In this document: positions 12,192 through 23,984 of the stretch, one piece after another
Numbering within the stretch: the first letter of the stretch is position 1
How the letters are laid out: each line of letters begins with the position of its first letter
NCBI RefSeq assembly: GCF_009905375.1
Contig: NC_133650.1
Coordinates: 141,353,135-141,417,134 of the forward strand
Source of the DNA: Apium graveolens
Taxonomy: Eukaryota; Streptophyta; Magnoliopsida; Apiales; Apiaceae
DNA length: 64,000 bases
Direction: 5' to 3'
The notes under the pieces: model-generated
Told to the model about the DNA's origin: nothing
The model's input: only the letters and a program-made list of their open reading frames with translations
Database searches by the model: none
Translations under genes and position numbers: made by a program

Positions 12192-14527
12192 ATGTCTGAC
12201 ACATAAACTCCAACTAAGCCTACCAAAATTGAAGAACCACCAAAGACACAAATTCAAAGTCGGTATGAGACCATCAGAGTTCCCATACTGAGACCATCTG
12301 AATATCCCATATGGAAGGTGAGGATGACCATGTTCCTGGAAGCAACAGATCCAGAATATCTTGATAGAATCAAGGAAGGGCCTCACAAACCAACCAAGCT
12401 CGCTGTTGCAGCTGCAGGTGAAGCAGCAAAGACCGTACCAATGGAGAAGAGTGATTATACTGCTGAAGATATAGCATCAATTGCTAAGGATGCTAAGGTA
12501 CGACACTTACTGCATAGTGCCATTAATAATGTAATGTCAAACAGGGTAATTAACTACAAGATTGCTAAGGAGATATGGGATGCTATGGAAACAAGGTGTC
12601 AGGGAACTGATACAATTAAGAAGAACATGAAGACAATACTCACTCAAGAGTATGAACACTTTGACTCAAAGGCTAATGAGTCATTGACTGATTTATATGA
12701 TAAATTTGTTAAACTCTTGAATGATTTGTCATTGGTTGATAAGGAGTATGATCTTGAAGATTCAAACCTTAAATTCCTGTTAGCTCTTCCTGAATGCTGG
12801 GATTTGAAGGCAACAACAATAAGAGACAACTACAATCTTGATGAAACAACTCTTGATGAAATTTATGGAATGCTCAAGACTCATGAACTTGAGATGGAAC
12901 AAAGAAGCAAGAGGAAAGGAGGAAAGTCAAGGACAGTTGCTCTTAAGGCTGAAGAAGAATCCCCAAAGTAGCTACCTCAAGGAAAGACAAGGGTAAAGCT
13001 CTTTTCACAAAGTCTGATACTGAGTCATTAAGTTCTGAAAGTGATAATGACTCAGATTCTGAAAGCTTGCCTGAGACTGATGCTGATGAGGAGATGATGA
13101 AGCTGTGTGCTCTTATGGTGAAAGGGATCACAAAGATTGCATACAGGAAGTTCAGGAAGGGAAAGAAATTTTCCAGGAAAGGCACAAGTTCTGATAAAAA
13201 GAATTTCAGAAGATCTGAGGGCAGAGGAGGAAAGTCTGATAGAGGAGATTATAACAATGTCAAATGCTATAACTGTGGTGAGAAAGGCCACATATCTCCT
13301 GATTGCAAGAAAGTGAAGGGTGACAAAGGCAAGGCTCTTGTCACAAAGAAGAAAAGCTGGACAGACACCTCAGACTCTGAAAGTGAGGAGAACTATGCTT
13401 TGATGGCAAATACTGATAAAGAAAGTGTTGAGAGCAGTTCTGAAGCTGCTGAAACAAAGGTACCTCAGACTACTTATGCTTTTCATACTGATGATATTAA
13501 TGAGTTGAGAAGATATCTTAAAACCATGTTTGTTAGTTATAGAGATCAAACTTTAACATGTGAAAGATTAACTTCTGAAAATCTTGCCTTTAAGAAAAGA
13601 AATGATTTCTTAGAAAAAGAGTTAGTTATGTTCCATCAAACTCTAAAGGATAGAGATGATGCTTTTTATGTTAAGGATGAAGTGCTAAAAATGAATGAAT
13701 CTCTAAAAACTGAGTTAGAAAAGTAAAGAGAGATTATTAGGACTTGGAATAACTCTGGCAGAACAACTCAAAATTTGCTAAGTAGTGAAAATTGGAAAGA
13801 GGGCTTAGGTTATGGAGAGGATAAAAATGATAAAGGAACTGTAGAAATTAAGCCTGTTGTTAAGCAAAAGCCAAAGTTAAAACCTGTTAAGTTTGTAACT
13901 GTAAAGTCTGATAATGAGAAATCAGAAGTTAAAGAGGAATTAACTTCTGACAAACTAAAACAAGAAAAGACAGCTGAAGTAAACATAGGCTTAATGACTA
14001 AGAAGCAACTTAAGCATAAGCTGAAAGATGTTAAGAATACAAACAAGGTAAAATCACCTAGGAAAAATAGGAATGGAAAGGAAGGTGTGAATAAAAGCAA
14101 TAATTATAAACCTGTTCCTGATGCTCCTAGGAAAATATGTCATAACTGTGGAAGTTCTAACCATCTAGCTTCTTTTTGCAGGAAGAATAAGAACATTAAC
14201 TCCTTACCTTCAAAATCAGGAGTTAAGAGTCAGTCTGTTAGATATAAACCACAAAATCCTTGTTTTCATTGTGGTAGTTTATGGCATTCCATTTATACTT
14301 GTAAGGAATATCATAGTTTGTACTATGATTATTATCAAATAAAATCTTCTTTGAAGAAAGTTTCCATTATTCCTTCTAGTGTAAATTCTGATACAAAGTC
14401 TGATAGTGTAAATTCTGATAAGAAAAATGTTAACATAAACTCTGATGCTAAATCCGCTGCAAATGTTAACAAACTTGATAAGGCCAAAGGATCCAAGCAA
14501 GTCTGGGTCCTTAAAACTAATCATTAG
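12192..14527 (+). pseudogene. C gag (copia UBN2/Retrotran_gag_2 type), broken
   Basis: Gag forms the virus-like particle and binds RNA. The start is placed at ATG 12192, the first ATG after the PBS, in frame with the conserved core (PSEYPIWKVRMTMFL, residue about 35). Three CCHC knuckles follow: CYNCGEKGHISPDC (13267 on), CHNCGSSNHLASFC and CFHCGSLWHSIYTC (about 14138-14306). Between them lies a Lys/Glu-rich, probably coiled-coil stretch. Lesions: TAA at codon 5 (12204), a one-base frameshift near 12965 just before TAG 12969, and TAA at 13724. Two TAG codons (14525, 14528) end the frame just before pol. Ser-Asp runs around 13010-13060 and 14385-14455 are coded by the TTCTGAT motif. At least three of these lesions would have to be reverted for a full Gag. 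Confidence 0.85.
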
Positions 14528-14542
14528 TAGTCTTTGTGATTG

Positions 14543-17500
14543 CAGGGCAACAGGAAAAATATTCTAGTTCTGGACAGTGGATGTTCAGGACATATGACTG
14601 GAAATAAAGCCCTGCTATCAGACTTTGTGGAGAAAGCTGGCCCAAGTGTTTCTTATGGAGATGGCAACATTTGAAAAACATTGGGATATGGCAATATCAA
14701 TCTTGGGAATGTCATCATTAATGAAGTAGCTCTGGTCTCAGGACTTAAACACAATCTGCTGAGTATAAGTCAAATCTGTGACAGAGGTTATCATGTTGAT
14801 TTCTTTGAAGAACACTGTGAAGTTGTGAGGAAATCCAAAGGCAAAGTTGTTTTGAAAGGATACAGGCGTGGTAACATTTATGAAGCTAAGCTTTCAACAA
14901 GTACTGATGGTTCTGCAATCTGTCTGATGAGTAGAGCATCAATTAAAGAAAGTTGGAATTGGCACAAGAAACTCTCTCATTTAAATTTCAACAATATAAA
15001 TGAACTAGTCAAGAAAGATCTTGTGAGAGGACTGCCAAAGTCAGTATTTGCTCCTGATGGCCTTTGTGATTCTTGTCAGAAGGCCAAACAAAGAAAATCT
15101 TTATTTAAGAGCAAGACTGAATCATCAATTCTTGAGCCTTATCATCTATTACATGTTGATCTATTTTGTTCAGTGAATGTCATGTCTATTGCAAAGAAGA
15201 AATATGTGTTGGTCATAGTGGATGAGTTCACCAGATACACATGGGTGTATTTCTTGCACACAAAAAGTGAAACTGCATCTATCTTGATTGATCATGTCAA
15301 ACATCTGGATAAATTGGTCAAAGATTCTGTGAAAACCATAAGGAGTGATAATGGCACTGAGTTCAAGAATTTGATAATGGAAGAGTTCTGCAAAAACCAT
15401 GGAATTAAGCATGAATTTTCTGCTCCTGGAACTCCACAGCAAAATGGAGTTGTTGAAAGGAAGAATAGAACTCTCATTGAAGCTGCACGTACAATGCTTG
15501 AAGAAGCAAAGCTTCCAACCTACTTCTGGGCTAAAGCTGTGCAGACTGCTTGTTTTACTCAAAATGCAACACTCATTAATAAGCAAGGAAAAACACCATA
15601 TGAGATGGTGAGGAAAAAGAAGCCAAATCTGAAGTACTTTCATGTATTTGGATGTAAGTGTTTTGTTCTCAAGACTCATCCTGAACAGCTATCCAAATTT
15701 GATCTAAAAGCTGATGAAGGAATCTTTGTTGGATATCCACTTTCCACAAAAGCCTTCAGAGTCTATAATTTGAGAACAAGAGTGGTCATGGAATCTATCA
15801 ATGTCTCTTTTAATGACAAGAAGATTAATGGTCTTGAAGATTTTATTGATCATGATCTGCTGAGATTTGAAAACGAAGACTCAAATTCTGATACTGAAAA
15901 TCCTGACAGTCTAAGTCCTGATACTGTAAACTCTGATGGATTAAACTCTGATGTTATTGAAACTGTGGTAACTATGCCAAAGGAAGATGCACCTATGCAG
16001 GGGGAGCATACTCAAGATCTTACCACATCTCAAGAAGCATCAGAACATACATCTGGCTCTTCAAGTTCTGATTCGTCAAGTTCTGATAAGCCAAGTTCTG
16101 ATAGTGCTGAAAATCTAAATTCTGAAGAATCCAACTCAGAGAGCATAGTTTCAGGGGGAGCATCAGAAAATGAAATTGAAGACAGCATTGATCATGGGGG
16201 AGCATCCAGTTCTAGAGAAAACCTTCCATCTGCAAGGAAGTGGACTAAATCACATACAACTGATTTGATAATTGGAAATCCTGATGCAAGTGTCAGAACT
16301 AGAACAGGTACTTAAACGAATGTCTTTACAATTCTTTTCTCTCTCAGACTGAGCCAAAGAAAGTGGAAGAAGCTCTTCAAGATGCTGATTGGGTGCAAGC
16401 AATGCAGGAAGATTTAAATGAATTTGAAAGAAACAAAGTCTGGACCCTAGTGCAAAGACCAAAGAATAGATCTGTTGTTGGTACAAAGTGGGTATTCAGA
16501 AACAAAACTGACAGTGATGGCATAATTACAAGGAATAAGGCAAGGCTGGTTGCAAAAGGATATTCTCAACATGAGGGAATTAATTATATTGAAACATTTG
16601 CACCAGTTGCTAGGTTAGAAGCCATAAGGATATTTTTGGCTTATGCTGCTCACAAAAAGTAAACTGTCTTTCAAATGGATGTGAAAAGTGCTTTTCTCAA
16701 TGGAGAATTGGAGGAGGAAGTATATGTTGAACAACCTCCATGCTTTGTAGATTCCAAACATCCAGATTATGTCTACAGGCTTGATAAAGCACTTTATGGA
16801 CTTAAGCAAGCTCCTAGAGCATGGTATGAGACTTTAGCTCAATTTCTTCTGGAAAGTGGATTCAACAGAGGAACAATAGACAAAACACTATTCTACCTCA
16901 ACCATGGAAAGGACTTACTTCTGGTCCAGATTTATGTTGATGATATCATTTTTGGGTCTACAAATGACAGACTTTGCAAGAAGTTTGCCAAACTGATGCA
17001 GTCAAGGTATCAGATGAGTATGATGGGGGAACTTAGCTATTTTTTGGGCCTTCAAGTCAAGCAAAATGAAGAAGGCACTTTTATTTGTCAAACTAAGTAC
17101 ACCAGAAACTTGCTGAAGAAATTTGGAATGCAAGATTGTTCAAGTGCATCCACTCCCATGGCCACTGCAACAAAACTGGATAAGGATACTGGTAAATCAG
17201 TAGATATTACTGATTACAGATGTATGATTGGCTCTCTACTCTATCTAACTGCTAGTAGACCTGATATCATGTATGCTACCTGTCTTTGTGCAAGATTTCA
17301 AGCAGATCCAAGAGAACCTCATTTAACAGCTGTGAAAAGAATTTTCAAGTATCTTAAGGGAACAACTAATCTGGGATTGTGGTATCCCAGAGAATCAGAT
17401 TTTAAACTAATAGGTTACTCAGATGCAGATTTTGCAGGTTGCAAAATTGACAGGAAAAGCACAAGTGGAAGCTGCAAATTTCTTGGAGGCAGATTAGTTT

Positions 17501-17889
17501 CTTGGTTTAGCAAGAAACAAAAGTCAATTTCCACATCAACCGCAGAAGCAGAATATATTGCTGCAGGAAGCTGTTATGCACAGATTCTTTGGATGAAGAA
17601 TCAGTTACTGGATTATGGGTTAACATATTTCAAAATCCCTATTTACTGTGATAATCAAAATGCTATTGCTATGACAGGTAATCCAGTTCAACACTTTATG
17701 ACAAAGCACATCAGCATCAGGTACCACTTCATCAGGGAACATGTAGATGAAGGTACAGTGGAATTGCACTTTGTTCCAACAGATCAACAACTAGCAGATA
17801 TCTTCACAAAACCATTGTGTGAAGCTACTTTTACAAGATTGGTAAATGAACTTGGAATGGTTTCAGGTTCTTTCCCTAAATCTGCTTAG
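14543..17889 (+). pseudogene. C pol: protease, integrase, RT, RNase H, broken
   Basis: Domain order protease-integrase-RT-RNase H is the copia order. The protease motif VLDSGCSGHMTG is at about 14567-14600. The integrase zinc region follows [10 protein letters not shown] (about 14965) and the core has IRSDNGTEF and [18 protein letters not shown] has [18 protein letters not shown] and an intact YVDD at 16933-16944. RNase H carries GYSDADFAGC and AEAEYIAAG. Lesions: TGA at 14672, a frameshift with TAA at 16313-16315 in the integrase-RT linker, and TAA at 16660 just before QMDVKSAF. The linker (15880-16200) is Ser/Asp-rich, coded by repeats of AAGTTCTGATA, and contains three GGGGGAG tracts. The frame opens right after TGA 14537, next to TTGCAG|GG. 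Confidence 0.9.
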
Positions 17890-19240
17890 TTTTATTCTGT
17901 TGCATCAGACTTTATGATCAGTATTTACTGAATTTAATCTCTTTGTATATTCTGTGCTTATTTGAAAAATGTGTTTAAGTACTGACTGTTGTCTGATATA
18001 TGTTTCTAAACTCTGATAAGTGATATGTCTGTTTAAGTAACTATGCAATCCTATGAGGATAACTGTGCTAGATGCTGACCTAGTAGTCTTCAATAAACAA
18101 GGGATCCCATGTAAGAAGTAATTATTTCTGTGGAAATCTATTGACACAAGCAAATTCTGATAATTGAGCTTAGTTGAGTTTACTTTGTCTATCTTATTAC
18201 TAAGTCACAAACTAGAATAATGCTACTCATCTGTTAAGTTCTGATGCTAGTAAATCTGTTGAATGAACTAAGTGCTGATAAACCTCACTTATCAAAAGAA
18301 AAAGAAAGCGAAACAAGGATTAAAAATCAGGTACTCCTTTGAGATCTAGAGTAAAAATGTGGAAGGGAAGACCCAAGTGCATTGCTGGTATTAAGTAATA
18401 TGCATCAGAAAAGCAAATAAAATATTTTCTTGGCGACTTTTCACACTCTATGATTACTGGAGAAATACTCTGATAATAGCATAAATTCTGATAAGCAGTT
18501 GTGACTCACTTACACTGAGAAGCCACTGTAAAAAGGAATTTAAAAAGATGCACAAAATTAGCACACAATAGTTGAGGTGGACTCAAGCATGAACTCATTC
18601 AACAGTAGGTTTCAGGATAATGACATCTCTTTAGCAAAGTTTTAGTTATGCCTTATTTCTAAGATGTACAGAAGTGAATCAGACTTTACTCCTTATCTGA
18701 TATTTAGCTTAATACACACACTAAACACTCCATATTAATGATGAAAATCACTGTGGTGATCTATGTTGTTTTAGATGAACAGTCATTGTGTCATAATGCA
18801 CAAATTCTGAGGACAAGTTTTGATTGCATGTTCTGATGATTATGTTCTGAAGAATATAAATCAGAATTTGTGTGAGAATTTACTAAGATAGGCATTCATT
18901 TTTCGAGTTAAGAGATTATGTTCTGATGACTGTTAAGTTCTGATATAAGTCTAAGTTCTGATATTCACGTCTGATTCTTTACTTGACTTATTTGTGGATA
19001 AAATTTGACAACAGTCTCAGTTTAAACCAGAATACTGTTGAAGTGGAAGATTAACAGTCATTATATTTAGGGATAGTGGTACTCGTACATGAACAGTCAA
19101 CTTTTACTTGTTTCTTGTGCGCATTAAACCTTGTTTTCCCTTTCCAATGAATGTTTTTTTTCCAAGTCTGGGGAGACGAGGTAGAATTAATTCCACCTGT
19201 CAGCAATAAATTTCTTTACGTCTCCTGGCATTCTCTTGCC
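17890..19240 (+). other. C spacer between pol and the small ORF
   Basis: About 1.35 kb with no supportable gene. It is rich in the signature motif TAAGTTCTGATA and variants (for example near 18000, 18235, 18265, 18470, 18830-18965). A and B have a shorter, unrelated spacer in the same place, full of their own CGACGGAT motif. Confidence 0.6.
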
Positions 19241-19248
19241 TATATAAG
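19241..19248 (+). promoter_or_regulatory. TATA box upstream of the small C ORF
   Basis: TATATAAG lies 84 bases before ATG 19325, a distance that allows a short 5' leader. The surrounding 19150-19300 is less AT-rich than the spacer. Suggests an internal promoter separate from the LTR. Confidence 0.5.
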
Positions 19249-19324
19249 CAACCACTTCACATCAGCCTTCCCATCAAATCTTTTATCACAAACTCACCTT
19301 CATACTTTTTATATCAAAAACACC

Positions 19325-19594
19325 ATGGTCAGATATAATATATTTTTGAACTACGAAACTTTCAACATGGAGCTGAGCTGTGCCGATTGGCAGCAGGAAT
19401 GGCACGTTACTGCCATTCCTGATGAGATATGGGACTCTGTTCCCCAGGAGGTACTCACCCACCTCCTGTTCTTCTACATGGACTACCATCGCCATCTGGA
19501 GCGATTGGAGGAGGAAAGGCTGGAAGCTCTCCGCCAGCAAGAGCGAATCATACGACTCACTATTCTGTTTGTCAAGAGTAGGAAGAAGAAATGA
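19325..19594 (+). CDS. Small intact ORF of 89 codons, unknown function, only in element C
   Basis: Starts in a good plant context (CACCATGG) and runs without a stop to TGA 19592-19594, although gag, pol and the third ORF of the same element are all broken. The region 19370-19560 is near 50% GC, clearly above the AT-rich DNA around it. The protein is acidic and aromatic in the middle (EIWDSVPQEVLTHLLFFYMD), then has a Glu/Arg-rich helix (HLERLEEERLEALRQQER) and ends KSRKKK. No signal peptide or membrane span is evident. An upstream in-frame ATG at 19151 precedes the TATA box and is less likely to be used. I do not recognise the family. A and B lack it. It may be a captured plant exon or an accessory gene of this lineage; chance persistence in a young element is also possible. 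Confidence 0.5.
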   Translation: MVRYNIFLNYETFNMELSCADWQQEWHVTAIPDEIWDSVPQEVLTHLLFFYMDYHRHLERLEEERLEALRQQERIIRLTILFVKSRKKK

Positions 19595-20313
19595 TTTATT
19601 TTCTTCTTCCTGTTTTTCTCTTCATCATCAGCCTTGCCCTGCTTCTTGAGCTAGGACAAAGGCTGTTGACGTTAGGTTTAGCAGCTTAGGGACATCTTGT
19701 ACAAGTTCTGATGTAATTTAAATTTCATGAATGTATTCTCTTGATATATTAATGATTTTTTTTTGTTTCAAGATCTTGTCTCTGAGATATTTTGTGATGT
19801 ATTGATAAATCCTGATACTTATTTATATTCTGATGACCATATAAATTCTGTTTTAACTTAAGTTCTGATTTTATTTTATCAGTACTTGCTCATCTGATTT
19901 ATAATGGTCATTTTCACTCAATTTTTTTTCTTCAGAATATTGATGTTGCAGTGATAAATAATTAAATAAGTGGGAACAGTTTCAATTTTGAATTAAAACT
20001 ATTTCACCTTGATTAATGGAATAAATGGGTAAGTGGAACGGTTTCTCCTTGAAAAACTACAAGTAGGTAAGTAATGATTACTATTTTCTCGAGCCCAGTA
20101 ACTATCCGTTATTACTGCATGTCTGACAGGTGTCCAACGGTAACATTTTTTTAAGAGTATAAGTAAGGCAGAGAGAGGATTTTTTAATCTTTTATTTCCT
20201 TTCATACTTTTTCTCTCTACTTGCTTTTTCTCTCTTTCTTCTTCTAACGTTGGTTTTTCATATAGACATTCTATCAAACATCTAACAGGCACTTCAACAT
20301 CTCGATTACTTTC
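19595..20313 (+). promoter_or_regulatory. C intergenic region with TATA-like box and CT-rich leader before the third ORF
   Basis: AT-rich DNA with several TTCTGAT motifs (about 19700-19880). A TATA-like GTATAAGTA lies at 20157-20165, about 155 bases before ATG 20314, followed by a CT-rich stretch (20200-20250) like plant 5' leaders. A and B have the same arrangement upstream of their third ORFs. Confidence 0.45.
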
Positions 20314-22533
20314 ATGGCACCTAAGGATTTAATCATTGATGGAGCTAAATTTGTTCCAAACAATTATGCTGCTATTCTTGCTAATGCTGAAGCTCCATCT
20401 GAATTGCATTTTGTGCAAGGCCTTCTTGCACATAGTGAAATCGGGTATGCGTTGACCCAACCTTCCGTCTTCTCAAGCCAACAAGTTCTGACACTTTGGA
20501 GGACTGGAAACTTTGATAATGGTGGTCCAAATGGTACTCCTAGTATTGTTTTCGAAGTGGGTGATTCTTCATATGCAATCACTCCTGGTACAATACGCAA
20601 GGCTCTACATCTCCCAGAAGGATGTACTTTTTCAATTCTAGAGGAATCAGCTCTTCAGGAGTTAATGGCCAGTTTGGTGTATGAAACGAGTTTGGAAAAG
20701 CTTGGGCAGTTGAAACGGGCTCATATCAGGAGGGAATGGAGCTTCTTCTTCGAATGCATCACTAAAGCTTTTGGGAACAAGTGTTCGAATTTTGATGCCA
20801 TCCCCATAATGAGTCAGCACATCGGGTATGCCATTATAAACTAAACTCATTTTGATTTTGCAACTGCTATAATAGGTTTTATTGGGGATAGGATGACAGA
20901 GGATAGGAATGTTGTCTACTTTGCTAGATTCTGTCAACTTATATATACTTTTTGTACTGATGAACCTCAACTAACCAGTGCCTCAACTCCACCTTTTAAA
21001 GTTGCAAAACGATATTTTAATGACCTGGTAAATGCTGACACTAAGAAACCAGTGGTTAGACCTTTACAGATTCCTCAGTCTGTAAAACAGATCTTAGTAA
21101 ATGCTGATCCTGATAAGACACTGAAAGGAAAGGATGATGAAAAGGATGATCAAGGAAACCCTGGAATAGGTAGAGGTCATAGTCAAGGTAGAGGTTTCTC
21201 ATCAAGAAAAGATGAAATCACAAGTCACAGGACAAGTTCTGATGCTGGAAAAAGAATTATATCTGCTACTGGTAAAAGGATAAGTTCTGATGAACTTTTA
21301 GATCTTGATGAAGAAATGTCAAGACAGTTATTTCTTCAGGAAAATCCAGGAATGGACTTGGAGAGTTTAATGGAAGAAGAAGCCGGACTTAAATCAGAAA
21401 AAGTCACATCTAAATCTGAAGCTTCTGGTAAAAAGACACTTCCAAAACTCAAAGGCATTGTGATAAAAGAAAGGACAAATACTGAAGCAATATTGGCTAA
21501 ATCACAACCGCAGATAGATCCAAGATCCAAGGGTAAAGAAAAGGTTGGTGAACCTATCAAGGTTTATGTGCCTCCTGAGAATGAAGAAATCACTGATGAA
21601 AAGGATGATCTTGCTCTGACTTCAAGAAAAGTTCTTAAAATAACCTCTGACATGGCTCAAGTTGTTTAGAGTCAAGAGACAGTAAGTTCTGATATTCCAA
21701 AGAAGCAAGTAACCTCTGACATAGCTCAAGTTAACTTGATATCAGAAGTTAGACCAAAGACACTCCTACCAGGATTCACTAAAGCAAAATAGACTCAACC
21801 TTTGAAGACTGCTGCAAGTGGTTTTGAAGCAAGAGTAGTTACTGGAAAGGAAGTAAGAGATAAAACTGGATTGGGAAGTGCTGATGAAAGAAGAATACAG
21901 AACACTACCAATGATCCAACTTCCTTGAGTGAACCAGGTATTGGAGCAACTCCTGAGAGATTGAATCAACTGGAATCTGTACAAATGGTTTACCATACCT
22001 ACTTGAAAGAACACATCTTGTTGTACTTCATGACAGATGGTAGGGTTTATCATATAAGGCAAAATGTCATTCCATTGAAGTATTTTGAAGAATTGGAGCA
22101 TGTACTATTCTTACTTTAAGTGGATGACAGATTGACATGAAGTGCTGCAAACTATTTGAAGGATCAGATTCAGAGACAGAAAAGGCTTTTTTCTGTTAAG
22201 TCTGACAGCACATATGTTCCAAAGTACAGAGATCACAAGGGTGATATAGTTGAAATGAAACCCAACACTGCTCAAATTATAACTACCTTTCTGGGTTACA
22301 GGGCTGTGGAATTCAATCTTGAGTCTGATAAAGCTTATTTGATCAGACTAGATCAGGATATAAGAAAAGCAAAGATTAATGATCTCAGGGCTGCAATCTT
22401 TCAAATTGGTGAAGATAATGCAGAGCTTAAAGATGCTAAAAGGAGAATGATTGATGAACTTAGATATGCTGAGAGATGTTTGTTGAAGAACTATCTCAGA
22501 TCTACTCTTGACATCAGAGAGATCAGAAGATGA
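20314..22533 (+). pseudogene. C third ORF (env-like position), unknown function, interrupted by five stops
   Basis: One reading frame of 740 codons interrupted by stops at 20842, 21667, 21790, 22117 and 22138 with no frameshift. It starts MAPKDL. The N-terminal 200 residues resemble the same part of the B ORF: IRREWSFFFECITKAFGNKCSNFD here against LRKEWSFLCDVVTKVFSRKVSNFD-type sequence there, and VVYFARF against VYYARFF. This is the kind of domain found in plant proteins labelled putative plant transposon protein. The middle is Lys/Glu/Ser-rich and looks disordered; the end (22340-22533) is a charged helix. Sireviruses carry an envelope-like ORF here, but I see no signal peptide or membrane span, so an envelope role is not supported. 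Confidence 0.75.
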
Positions 22534-22721
22534 AGCCAAGTCAAGATCTACAACTGATTAAATTCTGATATTTGTACAGACTGAAGCTGTTATCAGAAGT
22601 TAAAGATTGGTAAAGCTTTAAGGACTGTAAGTTGTAGTTTTCTAGTCTAATTCTCATGCATTTGTACTAAATGTTTTTAACATCATCAAATATCTATTAA
22701 ACTTGTATATTATGCTAATTT

Positions 22722-22737
22722 ACAAGTTGGGGGAGAT
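22722..22737 (+). other. C polypurine tract
   Basis: ACAAGTTGGGGGAGAT directly before the 3' LTR, the primer site for plus-strand synthesis. The core GGGGGAG also occurs inside pol of this element. Confidence 0.85.
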
Positions 22738-23330
22738 TGTTAGATATATTTGATAATGTCATGGCTAATATGATTTATGTTTAGTTTTCAGATCTTACTT
22801 AAACAGGATAAATCAGTACTTACCGGAAGTCAGGACTTAAGGATATCAGTACTTATATTATCAGGAGATAATCATCAGAAGATGGATACCAGAACTTAAG
22901 TGCTGAAGAACGTTCAGATAAGGACAGTAGCTGATTAAAGGAAAGAAGATTGAGATAAACATAAGAAGAGATATGCATGAAGAAAGAATTCTATGAAGAA
23001 TAGAATACTTGGAAGAAAAGATATCTGATTGATATATTTTAGGAAGCAGAATTATATTCCATATCAATTAGCGATTATCTTGTAACTGTGTAGTATATAA
23101 ACACAGACATAGGGTTTACACTATAAGTGTTATCATATTCGAGAAGATTATTCATTGTAACCCTAGCAGCTCTCGTGATATTTGTTCATCACTGAGAGGT
23201 AACAGTTCCATACTGTAACAGAGTTTATTATTTCAATAAAGTTTGTTTTCTGTTACTTGAAATATTAAAAGTTCGATTTGATTGTATTTTACACTGTATT
23301 CACCCCCTCTACAGTGTGTGTGACCTAACA
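22738..23330 (+). repeat. C 3' LTR
   Basis: 593 bp, same length as the 5' LTR and differing at about seven positions. Followed by the second AGTGA copy (23331-23335), after which the A LTR resumes. Confidence 0.95.
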
Positions 23331-23335
23331 AGTGA

Positions 23336-23933
23336 CAACACAGTCACATACGTCAAGTGTATGCAAATGGAATGTGGTAGCCTATTCAACTGGGTTTTCG
23401 AGAACAAAGAAGCATTGCCATTTCCATGCTATTATGAAGATATTCAAAGATGCTGGAATATAGTAATGAAGTAGCATTGTATTAGACTTGATAGTTTTTG
23501 TTTTATTATCCTGTCTTATTACTTTGTAATCTTGGTGATATATAAACCAAGAAGCAGCAATAGAATAGCAACTAAGAAACTAAGCAACAAGAGAGAAGCA
23601 TTTGTAAGCTGTATTTTTAGCATTTCTCTCATTCTTAGTTGTTATCATTTTGTAAGCAGTTGTGAGCTTTTTGCACACATAGTTCTCTCGATATATATTA
23701 TATATCTCTGGTGGAATCATTCAAATCCACCATAAAGTTTTTAAAGACCCTTGTTTTTAATTACTTGTGTTTTGATTCATTTGAAGTAACTATTCCGCAT
23801 TCTGCTAATCAATTCACACTTATATATATATTTGAGTTAGAACATTTTAATTCAAGAAAAAGTTTCAAGAATTCCATTCAACCCCCCTTCTGTAATTCTT
23901 GTTATATTGTTAAGGGACTAACAATTGGTATCA
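23336..23933 (+). repeat. A 5' LTR, second part
   Basis: Continues the A LTR after the C insertion; it aligns with the second halves of the B LTRs. Contains the LTR TATA box (TATATAAA, 23539-23546) and ends GGGACTAACA. The combined A LTR is about 1,048 bp, close to 1,053 and 1,046 for B. Confidence 0.92.
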
Positions 23934-23935
23934 GA

Positions 23936-23947
23936 GCAAGCTCTTGA
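23936..23947 (+). other. A primer-binding site (initiator tRNA-Met)
   Basis: TGGTATCAGAGC two bases after the LTR end. Confidence 0.93.
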
Positions 23948-23984
23948 AGAACAAAGAGTTTAAAGATCAAAACAATACAACAAG

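Larger units (their letters stand above)
11543..23330 (+). mobile_element. C: Ty1/copia Sirevirus-like element, complete with two LTRs
   Basis: Full-length element of 11.8 kb: LTRs of 593 bp each, target duplication AGTGA at 11538-11542 and 23331-23335, PBS for initiator tRNA-Met, polypurine tract, gag, pol, a small extra ORF and a long third ORF. The two LTRs differ at about seven positions (about 1.2%). It belongs to a different family from A and B: LTR, gag and third ORF are only distantly similar and the dispersed motif is TAAGTTCTGATA instead of CGACGGAT. Gag, pol and the third ORF all have stops or frameshifts. Confidence 0.95.

Noticed and set aside
16363..16662. Separate short genes for the RT pieces of C
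   Set aside because: They are one pol frame broken by TAA at 16313 plus a frameshift and by TAA at 16660, as shown by alignment with B.
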